Below, one piece after another: positions 9,401-17,736 of a stretch of DNA of 40,843 nt. The notes under the pieces are model-generated. The model saw only the letters and a list, made by a program, of their open reading frames with translations. It had not been told where the DNA came from and searched no databases. The translations under genes and the position numbers were made by a program. Each line of letters starts with the position of its first letter. Within the stretch, counting starts at the first letter, position 1. Source of the stretch: an uncultured Prevotellaceae bacterium (GTDB lineage: Bacteria; Bacteroidota; Bacteroidia; Bacteroidales; Muribaculaceae); assembly GCA_947306175.1 (NCBI GenBank), contig CAMZFV010000028.1:1-40843 (forward strand), written 5' to 3'.

Positions 9401-11563
9401 GTAGCCATTATCGTTGTTATAAGCTACCTGACCCCAACCCAACATCACGCCATAATAATACTCGTCATTCCAATAAACGAATTGTTTCAAGGGCACATGA
9501 ATCTTGCCACCCTCGATGGTGCCTTTCACCCAAGAACCGAGATTACTGCCGTAGAAGATGTCTTGGATATACACCGTGTTCTCGTCATAGTAGTCGTAAA
9601 CGATGTTAACGGGACCTTCTTGGGGTATGACCTGACCTTGCTCATCAATAATATATCCGTTTCGCCTCAAGATCACCATTTCGCCCGAGGGGTAGGTAAT
9701 GATGACGGGTTTGCCAGTGAATACCGTGTTCCACTCCATGCTCGAGACTTCATCATTATCATCCCACAGCACACACAAGCCAGCGGCAGCCGTTCCCTGG
9801 TTGTCGCCATAGGAGTTGTCAAGGGTTATGAAATTGCCGTCGATGGTGTAGGTGGCCTCGGTCACGCTGGAATCATAACTTTGCACTCCGTTCTCCATCG
9901 TGCCCCATGCCAGCTTAAGGCCATAATAATACTGGTCATCCCAATAGACGTATTGGCCCAATGGAACCGAGATTTTGCCATTCTTGAGGGTGCCTTTTAC
10001 CCACGTGCCCTCATCGACACCACTAACGGGATCCTTGATATAAACCGTCTTATTATCGTTGGCATAAACGATCTTTACCTTACCGTCGCCCATGCTGGAC
10101 TGCTCCCTAATTTCATAACCGGGATATTGCTGGTATCCCGAGCGCCTGTAGGTCTTGAGCTCACCTTGCGGCTGGTCGGTGATGACGGTGGGAACCTCCC
10201 AGCGGGTGAATGTCGAGTTCCACTCTAGATAGTAACTATTAGTGCCATCATCCGAAACTTCAGCCAGACCTACGGCGCCTATGCCGTCATTGCCACCATC
10301 AGAATTATCCATGGTGATGACGTTGCCTTGAATGGTATAGGTGACCTCTGTAATGGTATTATCTTGAACAAATTGAACCCCGTCTCCATCAGGATCCGGG
10401 ACAATCGTGCCCCATGCATAGATGTCACCATAACCTTCGTCTTCATCATAGTAAATGTACTGCCCCAGTGGCATGTGTATCTTGTCGTCAACGATGGTGG
10501 CTGTCAACCAGGGTGCTTCATTATACATTTGTATATACACTGTTTCACCGTCGGGTGCATAAACAATTTTGGCAATAGTTGAATCGGAGTAAACCTCGTT
10601 GTCATAGAAATCATAGTAATTACATGAGTACATGTACGTCACGAGTTCGCCCTCGGGCTGGTCGTAGATGATCTCGGGGATGACGACGGGGATTACAGGT
10701 GTGTATTCTGAACCCCACTCAAGGCCCAGAGCAATGTCTTCTTCATCCACGATAGCCAGGCCTGCGGCACCCTCGCCATTATTGCCGGCACTGGAGTTGT
10801 CCAGGGTGATAACGCCATCGTCACCAATGGTGAAAGTGACTTCGGTCACATTGGGATCCTCAACGAACACAATTTTATCGCTCTCGTTTCTGGTGGTAGT
10901 GCCCCATACCAATTTCTTCCACCAACCGTAATAACTACTATAGTAGGTGTACTGTCCCATGGGTATGGTGATCTTGTTTCCGCTGATGGTACCACTAACC
11001 CAACCACTTGATGAATCTCCGCCAAATATTTTCTGGATATACACGGTCACACCATCGGGGGCATAGACAATATTGGATTTGATTGTACCACTCCTCACCT
11101 CTTGATAGGAGAAGCTGTAAACACTGAGCGCATGATCGTACTCCACCAGTTCGCCCTCGGGTTGATTCTCAATGACCACAGGGGTTCTGTTGGGGGCTTT
11201 TGTCACGACAGTAGCCTTGTAGGGCTCAGTCTTGAGGATTTCCTTTTGAGCATCCAGTTCGCTTTTGGAAAATCCTTTTAGGGTCGTGGGAGTGCTGGCC
11301 TTAGATTTCCCCTCAGTTTTCTTGTGGGGGACCTTGAACTTAGGCTGGGCCTTAGCCTTTGACTCGTGCTGAGTCAGTCGTTCTCTCTGTGGCTGATGTT
11401 GAGGCTGGGCCTTTTGGGCCTTGGCATGCTGCTGCACGCGTTCAATGAACGTTTGCGGCGCTTCCTGCCTCGTGGCTTTAAGCTGGTCACGCTTTAAATC
11501 CACATCAGCCGAGGCACTCAGCACAATGGTGAGTGCAACCAGTAGGAATAGGATTTTTCTCAT
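6482..11563 (-). CDS. Secreted protein with eight ~165-residue modules and C-terminal dockerin pair
   Basis: The 1693-residue protein has a signal peptide (MRKILFLLVALTIVLSASA) and a Lys/Gln/His-rich linker to about residue 125. Eight tandem modules begin near residues 131, 298, 462, 621, 789, 955, 1125 and 1300. Each opens with (Q)PEGELVxY and then shows, in order, VYAPDGxTVYI, a TWVxGTI strand, a VPLGQYxxY strand, an AWGT strand, VTEVTYTI and a LDNSxGG turn. A domain around 1510-1625 (YSIYTDKGKLFTFEASKYG, FRIG-like strands) is shared with the next gene. The end is a dockerin-type pair (DADGDGVVAVQDVTKMID and DVNGDGRVTVADITALID). I do not recognise the module as a named family. The strand-rich pattern suggests beta-sandwich or beta-prism folds. 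A surface adhesin or binding role is inference; no catalytic motif is visible. Confidence 0.88.
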   Translation of the reverse strand: MRKILFLLVALTIVLSASADVDLKRDQLKATRQEAPQTFIERVQQHAKAQKAQPQHQPQRERLTQHESKAKAQPKFKVPHKKTEGKSKASTPTTLKGFSKSELDAQKEILKTEPYKATVVTKAPNRTPVVIENQPEGELVEYDHALSVYSFSYQEVRSGTIKSNIVYAPDGVTVYIQKIFGGDSSSGWVSGTISGNKITIPMGQYTYYSSYYGWWKKLVWGTTTRNESDKIVFVEDPNVTEVTFTIGDDGVITLDNSSAGNNGEGAAGLAIVDEEDIALGLEWGSEYTPVIPVVIPEIIYDQPEGELVTYMYSCNYYDFYDNEVYSDSTIAKIVYAPDGETVYIQMYNEAPWLTATIVDDKIHMPLGQYIYYDEDEGYGDIYAWGTIVPDPDGDGVQFVQDNTITEVTYTIQGNVITMDNSDGGNDGIGAVGLAEVSDDGTNSYYLEWNSTFTRWEVPTVITDQPQGELKTYRRSGYQQYPGYEIREQSSMGDGKVKIVYANDNKTVYIKDPVSGVDEGTWVKGTLKNGKISVPLGQYVYWDDQYYYGLKLAWGTMENGVQSYDSSVTEATYTIDGNFITLDNSYGDNQGTAAAGLCVLWDDNDEVSSMEWNTVFTGKPVIITYPSGEMVILRRNGYIIDEQGQVIPQEGPVNIVYDYYDENTVYIQDIFYGSNLGSWVKGTIEGGKIHVPLKQFVYWNDEYYYGVMLGWGQVAYNNDNGYYYLNYDPSVTEVTFTINGENFILDNTSFGPGNEALGATVLAAVYSDLPSEYQQCELMTQFNAPPTVSYEDPEGELVYYDHMLQGIDYETQNVITGNYSPQIVYAPDGRTVYILDPVGIGFVNYGTRVTGTIDGNKIRVPLGQYLIYFEEEYAGLVLTWGSNQRDENNNFVFVQDPSVTEVTYTISGNSLILDNTSAGDENGVGAIGLAAMWDNNSASYSMIWESVLVPAEVPTVIDKMPEGELVIYNRTGRAMNMQGNVINQNTKLKMVYAPDGETVYIQNIGYGPHYDTWVTGTISGNKITVPLGQYIQYLYSYVPRCGCKIAAGTAAKVNGVLTFTPATDNITELIYTIHDDGTITLDNTNGGPNDDGVGGVGLCSVMEDTNQCYGMEWNTVLTRSTEPMIITDQPQGIYKKYFRTTRPVINNTYPYYFDNSTVEIVYSETSNAVYIKDPVSGVGAANGTWVKGTINGNKITIPTGQYLTYNTTYNYYEKLYWVKTVPHYEWIDGSNVVTSVTYDPDYDMTEVTFTIHGENITLDDYYPSDNYLGIGAYSFDLDGEKRGIACWDLTAEFIPYFEPIVLDKRPEGALVSYNRRGSGIFHAEEFVKSNIESQTFRLNKTLRPQSGKTYVVYAPDGRTVYLYEPVQCRTNVHDPHLTWVMGTLSEDGHKIIVPLDQYVFWDPEHNLAERLAWGTSHVELDEWGNGDIYFVPDNSVMTVTYTIQDDCISMDNSSGTRASMYHDPDWPSWARNNTGLATVDQYGRWCGEMNWCTTLGGNHPAVPMDPEIGEWYDSGSEDGYSTLQTFIEDVDVDGYGIDMSGLSYSIYTDKGKLFTFEASKYGLDEDATEITYDMWRSTWRLNPSSIYFYRTNAEGYEPFFEWRIGIQLHYTYKGVKQSSNIVYLEVFDKPDDPVTLGDADGDGVVAVQDVTKMIDSMLNGDLSNINLENADVNGDGRVTVADITALIDMLLSGI

Positions 11564-11890
11564 AAGAATTTAGTTTTAAATAGTTTATAAAAATGGTAAA
11601 TAGTTCTCGAATTATTCACAAAAATACAACAATTCCAAAAAACTCACCATTCCCCATAAAATATTAACATTCCTTAACGATCCCATAAAAAAACAGCCAC
11701 CCTTTGCTGTAAAAAAGAAAATTGTTCAAGTTTATCAGTTGTCTTTCATTCCCGTTGCTGGATAGCATTGTAATTATTGTATTTATTGTCTTCATTTTCT
11801 CAAGAGCGCGTCAGCCAAGCTAATAGCTAAAGCCTAATAGCTTTTTAATTGTTTTCTTTTTTGATGTATGCTGATGCCTGTGTAATCAAT
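11564..11890. other. Intergenic region upstream of the 8-module gene, with repeat remnants
   Basis: A -7-like box (CAAAAATA on the plus strand, 11619-11626) has no matching -33 box. The stretch 11721-11748 resembles 15600-15630 and 33936-33960 (TTGYTCAAGTT then AGTTGT). A 42-bp sequence at 11757-11798 recurs exactly at 15717-15758. Three CTAA heptads follow (11820-11840), and a variant core TGCTGATGCC lies at 11869-11878. I see no gene. Confidence 0.6.
11757..11798. repeat. 42-bp direct repeat, copy 1
   Basis: Identical to 15717-15758. Both copies lie upstream of the two paralogous module-repeat genes, about 195-275 bases from the start codons, and part of the sequence (TATTTATTG...TTGTCTTC) recurs near 22772-22797. 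Confidence 0.85.
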
Positions 11891-11891
11891 A

Positions 11892-11924
11892 AAAAAAATC
11901 GCCCGTGGTTAGGGCGATTTTTTT
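11892..11924 (-). terminator. Terminator of the 5-module protein gene
   Basis: The perfect 13-bp stem with loop GTGGTTA is base-for-base the same as 6429-6461. On the minus strand it ends in seven T, 20 bases after the stop codon. Confidence 0.88.
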
Positions 11925-11943
11925 GTTTTAGTGTTGTTGTGCA

Positions 11944-14900
11944 TCAGTTACCGAGCAGCCAGTCGATGAGTGCTGTCACGTCGGCCACATTCACTTGTTG
12001 GTCACCGTTGAAGTCGGCGTTCTCCACATTGATAGCAGATAAGTCGCCACCCAGCAGGCTGTCGATCAATATAGTCACGTCGCCGACTGAAACCTCACCG
12101 TCACCGTTCACATCACCGGGAACAACGTCGGAGTGCTCAAACACTTCGAGGTAAACGATGTTGGTCGAGTGCTTCACGCCATTCACGGTGTAATGGAACT
12201 GGATACCGATGCGCCAAGTGAAGAAGGGCTCAAATCCCTCGGCGTTGGTGCGGAAGAATCGAATACCAGCATATGGATCCAGCCTCCAGCTGTCTTGCCA
12301 CATATCGTAGGTGACCTCGGTCACGTCCTCGTCAAGTCCATACTTGCTGGCCTCGAAGGTGAAGAGCTGATTGTTGTCGGTGTAGATGCTGTAGCTCAAG
12401 GCGTCCTCATAGATAGGCAGGCTGTCGGTATCGAAATAGGGCACTTCTACTTCCAAGCGATTGTTGCCGTTCTCATTGTTATAGTCATACCATCCGTAGA
12501 TCTCGGGATCGGGCAGGGTCGTGGGATGCTTGCCAACATAGACGGTGCCCCAGTTGATTTCATGGGTCCACTCGTTGTGGTTGTCCACGTAGGCAACACC
12601 GTAAATGCCTGTGTACATGGCATCCAGTAGGTTGTTGACCCTTTCATCGCTGAATTGCCCACTATAAGCCATCTCTATGAGCCATTCGTGTTCGGAGACA
12701 GAGGGACCGTCTGAGTTGTCCAGGTAGATGCAGCCGTTCTGGATGGTATAGGTGATCTCGGTAACATCCGGGTCGGGCGTGAAAATGATCTCCTGCGTGT
12801 ATGTTTCCTCAGGCTGATATGGTTCTACCGTGGTAGAGCCCCATGCGAGTTTCTTGCCAAAATTCTCACTGGAATCCCAAGAGACGTACTGTCCCACGGG
12901 CACTGAGATCTTGGTGCCGTCGGCGCTCAAGGTTCCCTTTACCCAGGCTCCCGTGTTGTAATACCAGTTGCAGTCAACGGGATCCTGCATGTAAACCGTC
13001 TCGCCGTCGGGGGCATAGACGACGTTTACTACGCCTGTTTGATAACGGACGTTATTGAAGCCGATGTAACTTCTGTCGCCCTCATTCTGGCCCTTCCATA
13101 CAGGATCGTTCATGAATATGCCTTCACCGGATCTGTAGTAGGTCACCAGTTCGCCCTCAGGCTGCTCGGTGATTACAGTTACAGTAGGTGGCGTCTCAGG
13201 AGTTCCGAATACGGTGAGTAAGTCGCACTGGAAGTAATATTGAGGATTGTCTCGGGGAACAGCAGCAATGGCCATCGCACCGTTGACATCGCCGTTGGGG
13301 CCGAAGCCGGTGTTGTCCAGGCTGATGCCATTATCAGTGAGGGTGAAGGTAATCTCGGTCACGCTGGGATCGATATCGAGTATGAAGTAATCAGGATCAT
13401 TTGGATCTGGTAAAATCTGGCCTGCGTTCAATTGGATATAAACCCAGTCTCCTCTATTGCCTTTTCTGTTCTGGAATTTAGTAGCTTTTGATTGAGAAAA
13501 TGCTGCTATATACTGCCCTAGAGGCACGTGTATTTTATCACCCTCAATTGTTCCTTTCACCCAAGTGTCGGGGCCGTCATAGATGATGCTCTGGATATAA
13601 ACCGTTGGGAGATCAGGAGCAAAGACGATATTTACTGTTCCTGACTGCTCTTCTACAACACCTCTCTCATTAACATAATAACCGCTACGGGGTAAGGTAA
13701 GTAGTTCGCCCTCAGGCTGCTCGTAAATAATCGTGGACGCTTCATCAAAGTAGAATACCGTGTATATGTCACACTGTAAAAAATAATTGGGTTCATCACT
13801 ATACACGACAACTAGACCTGTGGCACCATTTATGTCATCATCGGGTCCGAATGAAGAGTTGTCGAGAGAGATGGTATTGCCGTCGATGGTGAAAGTCGCC
13901 TCGGTGATCGAGGGGTCATAGGCAAACGAGTATCCAGAATCCTCATCGTAGAATGTCTGACCAAAAGCCAGCATGTAGCCCCAGCCATCATCGCTGCCTT
14001 TGGGCCCATTCCAGGTCAGGTACTGATTCATGGGCACATGGATCTTGCCGTTCTCGATGGTACCCCTCACCCAGGAGCCAATATTGCTATTGTAAATGAT
14101 ATCCTGGATATAAACGGTCTCGCCGTCGGGGTCATAGACGATATTCACTTCACCGTCTTGTTCGCCAAAAAAGCCACAGAAATAAAAACCATTGCGCCAG
14201 TAGGTCACCAGCTCGCCTTCGGGTTGCTCATCGATGACCGATGGCTCGACATAGGGGGAGAATACCGCGTTGCACTCCAATTCATAATAATATTCGTAAT
14301 CATAATATGAAGTCGCAAGCAGTCCTGTGGCACCGTCACCGTTTTCTCCTAAATCAGAGTTATCCATATAAATGAGGTCTCCATCAATGGTGAAGGTGAC
14401 TTCGGTCACGGTGGGGTCTTTAGTGAATTGGAATTCTCCACTTTCACTGTCCATAGTGCTTGTTCCCCAAGCCAATGATGTCCAACTGGCATCCGCAAGC
14501 TCAAAATAGACATATTGCTCCAGCGGCACATGGATTTTGTTGCCCGAAATGGTGCCTCTTACCCATGTCATATATACATTATCAGAAAACAGATCCTGGA
14601 TATAGACTGTTTCGCCGTCAGGAGCATAGACAATCGTGGTTTTAGCTGCGTCATAATAAGGTCCATCATATTCAGGACGAATAAAGTTTGCTCCCTGTCT
14701 GTAGGTCACTTCTTCGCCCTCGGGCTGCTCGGTGATGACTGTTGGAATTTCAATCTCACAGGGGGTGAATTCCGTATCCCACTCAAAAGCATAGTACATG
14801 TCTTCATCATCCCACATGGCAACAAGGCCTGTGGCTCCGTCGCCTTCATTACCTCCGTTGGAGTTATCCAGGACGATGTTGTCACCGTCAATGGTATAGG

Positions 14901-15444
14901 TGACCTCGGTCACGCTGGTGTCAGGTGTGTACTCAAATAATCCGTTGTTTTGATTTAACGCGATTGAGCCCCAATCTAGATAAATACCATAGTAATATTC
15001 TCCATCTTCACCGTAATAGGTCCACAAGTACTGTCCAAGCGGAATTGTGATTTTTCCGTTGGCGATGGTGCCGGTCACCCAAGCGCATTCATAGACTTGA
15101 GTCACGAGACCTTTGACATAGACTGTAGAACCGTCAGGGTCATATACAACAAGGACATAGCCCGCTTGAGATTGTGGAGTTTTACCATGTTGACTGTAGG
15201 TTCCAGAACGCTGGAAGGTAGCAACCTGGCCAGCGGGTTGTTCAGTGATGGCCTGGGGACCTTCACCCCTCAGTTTTGCCGATGTCGTGGCCTTGTGCAG
15301 CAGGTTGTGCGACATGGAGCGTTGGCCTAACGCCTGATGCCGCTTTTGCTTGATGGCATCATGCTGTTGATTCCACGTGTCCACGCCCGCCGAGGCCCCC
15401 ACCGCAATGGTGAGGCCTAACAACAGAAATAGTAATTTTCTCAT
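11944..15444 (-). CDS. Secreted protein with five ~165-residue modules and C-terminal dockerin pair (paralogue of 6482-11563)
   Basis: The 1166-residue protein has a signal peptide (MRKLLFLLLGLTIAVGASA) and a short basic linker. Five modules start near residues 65, 236, 403, 572 and 757, each opening with EQPEGELVTY or a variant and followed by VYDPDGETVYIQD, TWVRGTI, VPLxQY, VTEVTFTIDG and LDNS. The same C-terminal domain as in the paralogue is present (TFEASKYGLDEDVTEVTYDM). Dockerin-like repeats close the protein (DVNGDGEVSVGDVTILID and DFNGDQQVNVADVTALID). Domain order, terminator and upstream DNA are shared with the neighbouring gene, so the two arose by tandem duplication and then changed module number. 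Function unknown; export is clear, surface binding is inference. Confidence 0.88.
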   Translation of the reverse strand: MRKLLFLLLGLTIAVGASAGVDTWNQQHDAIKQKRHQALGQRSMSHNLLHKATTSAKLRGEGPQAITEQPAGQVATFQRSGTYSQHGKTPQSQAGYVLVVYDPDGSTVYVKGLVTQVYECAWVTGTIANGKITIPLGQYLWTYYGEDGEYYYGIYLDWGSIALNQNNGLFEYTPDTSVTEVTYTIDGDNIVLDNSNGGNEGDGATGLVAMWDDEDMYYAFEWDTEFTPCEIEIPTVITEQPEGEEVTYRQGANFIRPEYDGPYYDAAKTTIVYAPDGETVYIQDLFSDNVYMTWVRGTISGNKIHVPLEQYVYFELADASWTSLAWGTSTMDSESGEFQFTKDPTVTEVTFTIDGDLIYMDNSDLGENGDGATGLLATSYYDYEYYYELECNAVFSPYVEPSVIDEQPEGELVTYWRNGFYFCGFFGEQDGEVNIVYDPDGETVYIQDIIYNSNIGSWVRGTIENGKIHVPMNQYLTWNGPKGSDDGWGYMLAFGQTFYDEDSGYSFAYDPSITEATFTIDGNTISLDNSSFGPDDDINGATGLVVVYSDEPNYFLQCDIYTVFYFDEASTIIYEQPEGELLTLPRSGYYVNERGVVEEQSGTVNIVFAPDLPTVYIQSIIYDGPDTWVKGTIEGDKIHVPLGQYIAAFSQSKATKFQNRKGNRGDWVYIQLNAGQILPDPNDPDYFILDIDPSVTEITFTLTDNGISLDNTGFGPNGDVNGAMAIAAVPRDNPQYYFQCDLLTVFGTPETPPTVTVITEQPEGELVTYYRSGEGIFMNDPVWKGQNEGDRSYIGFNNVRYQTGVVNVVYAPDGETVYMQDPVDCNWYYNTGAWVKGTLSADGTKISVPVGQYVSWDSSENFGKKLAWGSTTVEPYQPEETYTQEIIFTPDPDVTEITYTIQNGCIYLDNSDGPSVSEHEWLIEMAYSGQFSDERVNNLLDAMYTGIYGVAYVDNHNEWTHEINWGTVYVGKHPTTLPDPEIYGWYDYNNENGNNRLEVEVPYFDTDSLPIYEDALSYSIYTDNNQLFTFEASKYGLDEDVTEVTYDMWQDSWRLDPYAGIRFFRTNAEGFEPFFTWRIGIQFHYTVNGVKHSTNIVYLEVFEHSDVVPGDVNGDGEVSVGDVTILIDSLLGGDLSAINVENADFNGDQQVNVADVTALIDWLLGN

Positions 15445-15808
15445 AAGAAATAGTGTTAGAAGTTAATAAATTGACTTTTTAATTCTCTAGTTTGTTACAA
15501 AAATATATTATTTCGCAAATATATCATTAATATCGCTTAAAGAATTAACTTCCTTTAACAAAAATCTCTGATAGGGATTTTTTTGATGTAAAAATGAGAA
15601 TTGCTCAAGTTGTATAAGTTGTTTTCCATTCCTTAATGTGTGCGGATGGCAGTATAATTGACTTCGTCAAGTAAAAGGTTAGTGAAATTAGCGAAATTCG
15701 TAGTTTAAATAATAGCGCTGGATAGCATTGTAATTATTGTATTTATTGTCTTCATTTTATTTTTGTTGTTGTCTTTTTTGATGTGTGCGAATTTTTCTTG
15801 ATTTTTGT
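15445..15808. other. Intergenic region between divergent genes, with repeat remnants
   Basis: Minus-strand -7-like boxes (TATTTTTG at 15498-15505, TATATTTG at 15516-15523) lie 50-80 bases before the 5-module gene but lack a -33 box at the right distance. The segment 15600-15630 matches 11721-11748 imperfectly. An extra ~85 bases including GTGCGGATGG (15639-15649) separates it from the 42-bp repeat copy at 15717-15758, compared with the other paralogue. No gene is seen. Confidence 0.55.
15717..15758. repeat. 42-bp direct repeat, copy 2
   Basis: Exact copy of 11757-11798, 3960 bases away and in the same orientation relative to the paralogous gene downstream of it on the minus strand. Confidence 0.85.
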
Positions 15809-15836
15809 GCAACTTTTTGGTGAGCTTGTGCGTCTA
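15809..15836 (+). promoter_or_regulatory. ECF-sigma-type promoter of the GIN-domain lipoprotein
   Basis: GCAACTTTTT (15809-15818) followed by CGTCTA (15831-15836) with 16 bases between the AACTT and GTCTA cores resembles extracytoplasmic-function (RpoE-like) sigma promoters, not the TTTG/TAnnTTTG housekeeping form. The leader to the ATG at 15885 would be about 40 bases. No sigma factor gene is in the window. Confidence 0.55.
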
Positions 15837-15884
15837 TATAGGTGTAAGAACTAACTCAACAACCAAATAAAAAACGAAACGAAA

Positions 15885-16664
15885 ATGAAAAAGGTATTTA
15901 TGACAATGAGCCTGGTGGCTCTGGTAGTAATGACAATGACCTCGTGCATGCACGTGAAAATCGGCGGTAAGGACTGGTCTTTTGGCGGTCATGAGAACAA
16001 TACGCCCACCCAGGTGCATCAGGTGGGAGAGGAGACGGCGATGGACCCGTTTGACGTGGTGAATGTGGCTGGCCCGTTCAATGTGATCTTCGAGCAGGGC
16101 GAGGCTCCCACCGTGCGCGTCGAGGGCACGACCGAGCAACTCGGCAAGATGACCATCTATGTCAAGGACGGCGAACTGTATATCGACCAGCGCAAAAACG
16201 AATCGGGCAACGTGTTCAAGGGGCTCCAGGTGTTCGTCACCTCGCCCTCCATCAAGGGCATCGATCTCGCTGGCTCAGGTAAGGTGACCGCTCCCAAGGC
16301 CCTTACGAGCAATGACATGAAACTGGAACTCGCCGGCTCGGGCAATATCACGCTGGCCCAACTGACCTGCAAGGACCTCGTCATCGAAGTCGCAGGGTCG
16401 GGCGAAGTGACCACGGGTCCCATCCAGGCCAATAAGGTCACAAACGAAATTGCGGGCTCAGGCGATATCAACCTCACGGGGCTCACCTGCAAGGACATCC
16501 ATAACGAAATCGCCGGTTCAGGCGACATCGTCCTCAATAACGTGAACGTGGAAAATGTTAAGAGTGAAATCGCTGGTTCGGGCGACGTGATCCTACGCGG
16601 CAAGGTGGGCTCACACCAAGAAGACACCGCCGGCAGCGGCAAAGTCCATGTTAATGAGAAATAA
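15885..16664 (+). CDS. GIN-domain (DUF2807) lipoprotein
   Basis: The 259-residue protein has a lipoprotein signal (hydrophobic stretch, then MTMTSC at residues 17-22, lipidated Cys22). The rest is a right-handed beta-helix-like putative auto-transporter adhesin head domain: FDVVNVAGPFNVIFEQGE near 50, then rungs about 23 residues apart each containing GSG (AGSGKVTA, AGSGNITL, AGSGEVTT, AGSGDINL, AGSGDIVL, AGSGDVIL, AGSGKVHV). GIN proteins are common in Bacteroidota, often close to ECF sigma or PspC-like genes. Here the gene has its own ECF-like promoter, which points to control by envelope stress. Exact role unknown; it probably sits in the outer or inner membrane facing the periplasm. Confidence 0.9.
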   Translation: MKKVFMTMSLVALVVMTMTSCMHVKIGGKDWSFGGHENNTPTQVHQVGEETAMDPFDVVNVAGPFNVIFEQGEAPTVRVEGTTEQLGKMTIYVKDGELYIDQRKNESGNVFKGLQVFVTSPSIKGIDLAGSGKVTAPKALTSNDMKLELAGSGNITLAQLTCKDLVIEVAGSGEVTTGPIQANKVTNEIAGSGDINLTGLTCKDIHNEIAGSGDIVLNNVNVENVKSEIAGSGDVILRGKVGSHQEDTAGSGKVHVNEK

Positions 16665-16737
16665 GGTTGTAGGCTTTAGGCTCTAGGCTTTAGGACGCAT
16701 CCGCTCCCTAACACCTAACACCTAATGCCTAACTGAA
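16665..16737. repeat. Inverted heptad array (TTAG arm / CATCCGC core / CTAA arm)
   Basis: Left arm: GTTGTAG GCTTTAG GCTCTAG GCTTTAG. Core: GACGCATCCGCTCC. Right arm: CTAACAC CTAACAC CTAATGC CTAACTG. The arms are mutually complementary at the TTAGG/CCTAA positions and could fold into a hairpin. The right arm encodes the last residues and the stop codon of the minus-strand gene ending at 16715. Confidence 0.8.
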
Positions 16738-17707
16738 GCTGCATTTCGGCAGTCGTACTGTGGCGCACACCGTTGAGGTCACGCAGATAAGCGTTGACAT
16801 CGGTGGGCGCCATTTTGCGTGCGTTGTTGAAGCGCTCGGGGCGCGTAATGCGGGTAAAGACCACGCGCTGGATGGCGGTCTTGTGGCAACGCCCGACGCT
16901 GTAGCCCATCAGCTCGGGGTGCTTGCCGGGGCCGTTAGATGACCAGTAGGTGACGGTATCGCCCTCGCAACCCAGGAAGATGACGCTGTGGCCCGCCTCC
17001 TGGTCGGCGGTCTTGTCGTCGTTGCAGCCGATGATGGCACCGCTGTCGCTGCCACGGCTCTCGTTGCGGTTCCAGAAGATTTTCATCAGATCGCCAGGCA
17101 CTGCACGTTGCCAGATGTCGAGGGCGCACCACTCGTCGTCGGTGAGGTAGCGTTCGTCGGGCGTCTCACGGTTGCGTTCGCTCTTAGCCCCGCGGTAGGC
17201 CGTGAAGCTGTAACCAGCGCCCAGTTCGCGTACCAGCACGCCCAGTCCTGGACCGTTGGCGTTAGCGCGTCCCCAAAAGCCCACGCCATCGTCCTGCCCC
17301 ACCCCGTCGGGGTTGAACTCGTCGGCAATGCCCACGCGGGGTTTCATGTTCACCCATGCCTCGCGTTTGATTTTGTGCTTGGTGTCCCAGATGAGCAAGG
17401 CCTTGATCAACACGCTGTAGGTCGCACTGGAGCAGAATGACGGCTGCGCCTGCATCGGGTCGAAACGCGGCCGCTCGTCGCTCGCCGTCATCTGGTAGGC
17501 GTCGTGCAAGCCGCGCCAGGTGGTCTTGGCAAACAGCTCGTTGGGTTTGCCGCCCGTGTAGTAGCCGCCGTGCTCGGGAAACGAGTCGATGGCAGCGAGC
17601 ATCGCCCGTTGCCAACTCTTGTTGACCTTGTCGCCCGCGCTAGCTGTCCCAGTCAGCAACACGATGGCCAACACGGCAATAACCGCCCTTAAATTCTCCC
17701 TATCCAT
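16715..17707 (-). CDS. Secreted NlpC/P60-like putative cysteine hydrolase
   Basis: The 330-residue protein has a signal peptide (LRAVIAVLAIVLLTGTASA). A Cys in QPSFCSSATYSVL (about residue 92), a His in EAGHSVIFLG (about 240) and YWSSN shortly after are arranged like the Cys-His-polar triad of NlpC/P60-type papain-like hydrolases that cut peptidoglycan peptides. The family match is by pattern only and is uncertain. The last residues (QLGIRC) and the TAG stop are encoded by the intergenic heptad array, so the native C-terminus may have been replaced or extended. Upstream on the same strand, after a 167-base gap holding an AT-rich palindromic element, is the superoxide dismutase gene. Confidence 0.8.
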   Translation of the reverse strand: MDRENLRAVIAVLAIVLLTGTASAGDKVNKSWQRAMLAAIDSFPEHGGYYTGGKPNELFAKTTWRGLHDAYQMTASDERPRFDPMQAQPSFCSSATYSVLIKALLIWDTKHKIKREAWVNMKPRVGIADEFNPDGVGQDDGVGFWGRANANGPGLGVLVRELGAGYSFTAYRGAKSERNRETPDERYLTDDEWCALDIWQRAVPGDLMKIFWNRNESRGSDSGAIIGCNDDKTADQEAGHSVIFLGCEGDTVTYWSSNGPGKHPELMGYSVGRCHKTAIQRVVFTRITRPERFNNARKMAPTDVNAYLRDLNGVRHSTTAEMQLQLGIRC

Positions 17708-17736
17708 TACCCAGCTAGAGCCATACCATATTTTAA

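Noticed and set aside
6482..15444. Cellulosome scaffoldin or cellulase
   Set aside because: There is dockerin-like sequence only; no cohesin, carbohydrate-active catalytic or known carbohydrate-binding module is recognisable.
16715..17707. Named peptidoglycan hydrolase
   Set aside because: The Cys/His pattern suggests an NlpC/P60-like fold, but the motifs are too weak for a specific name.
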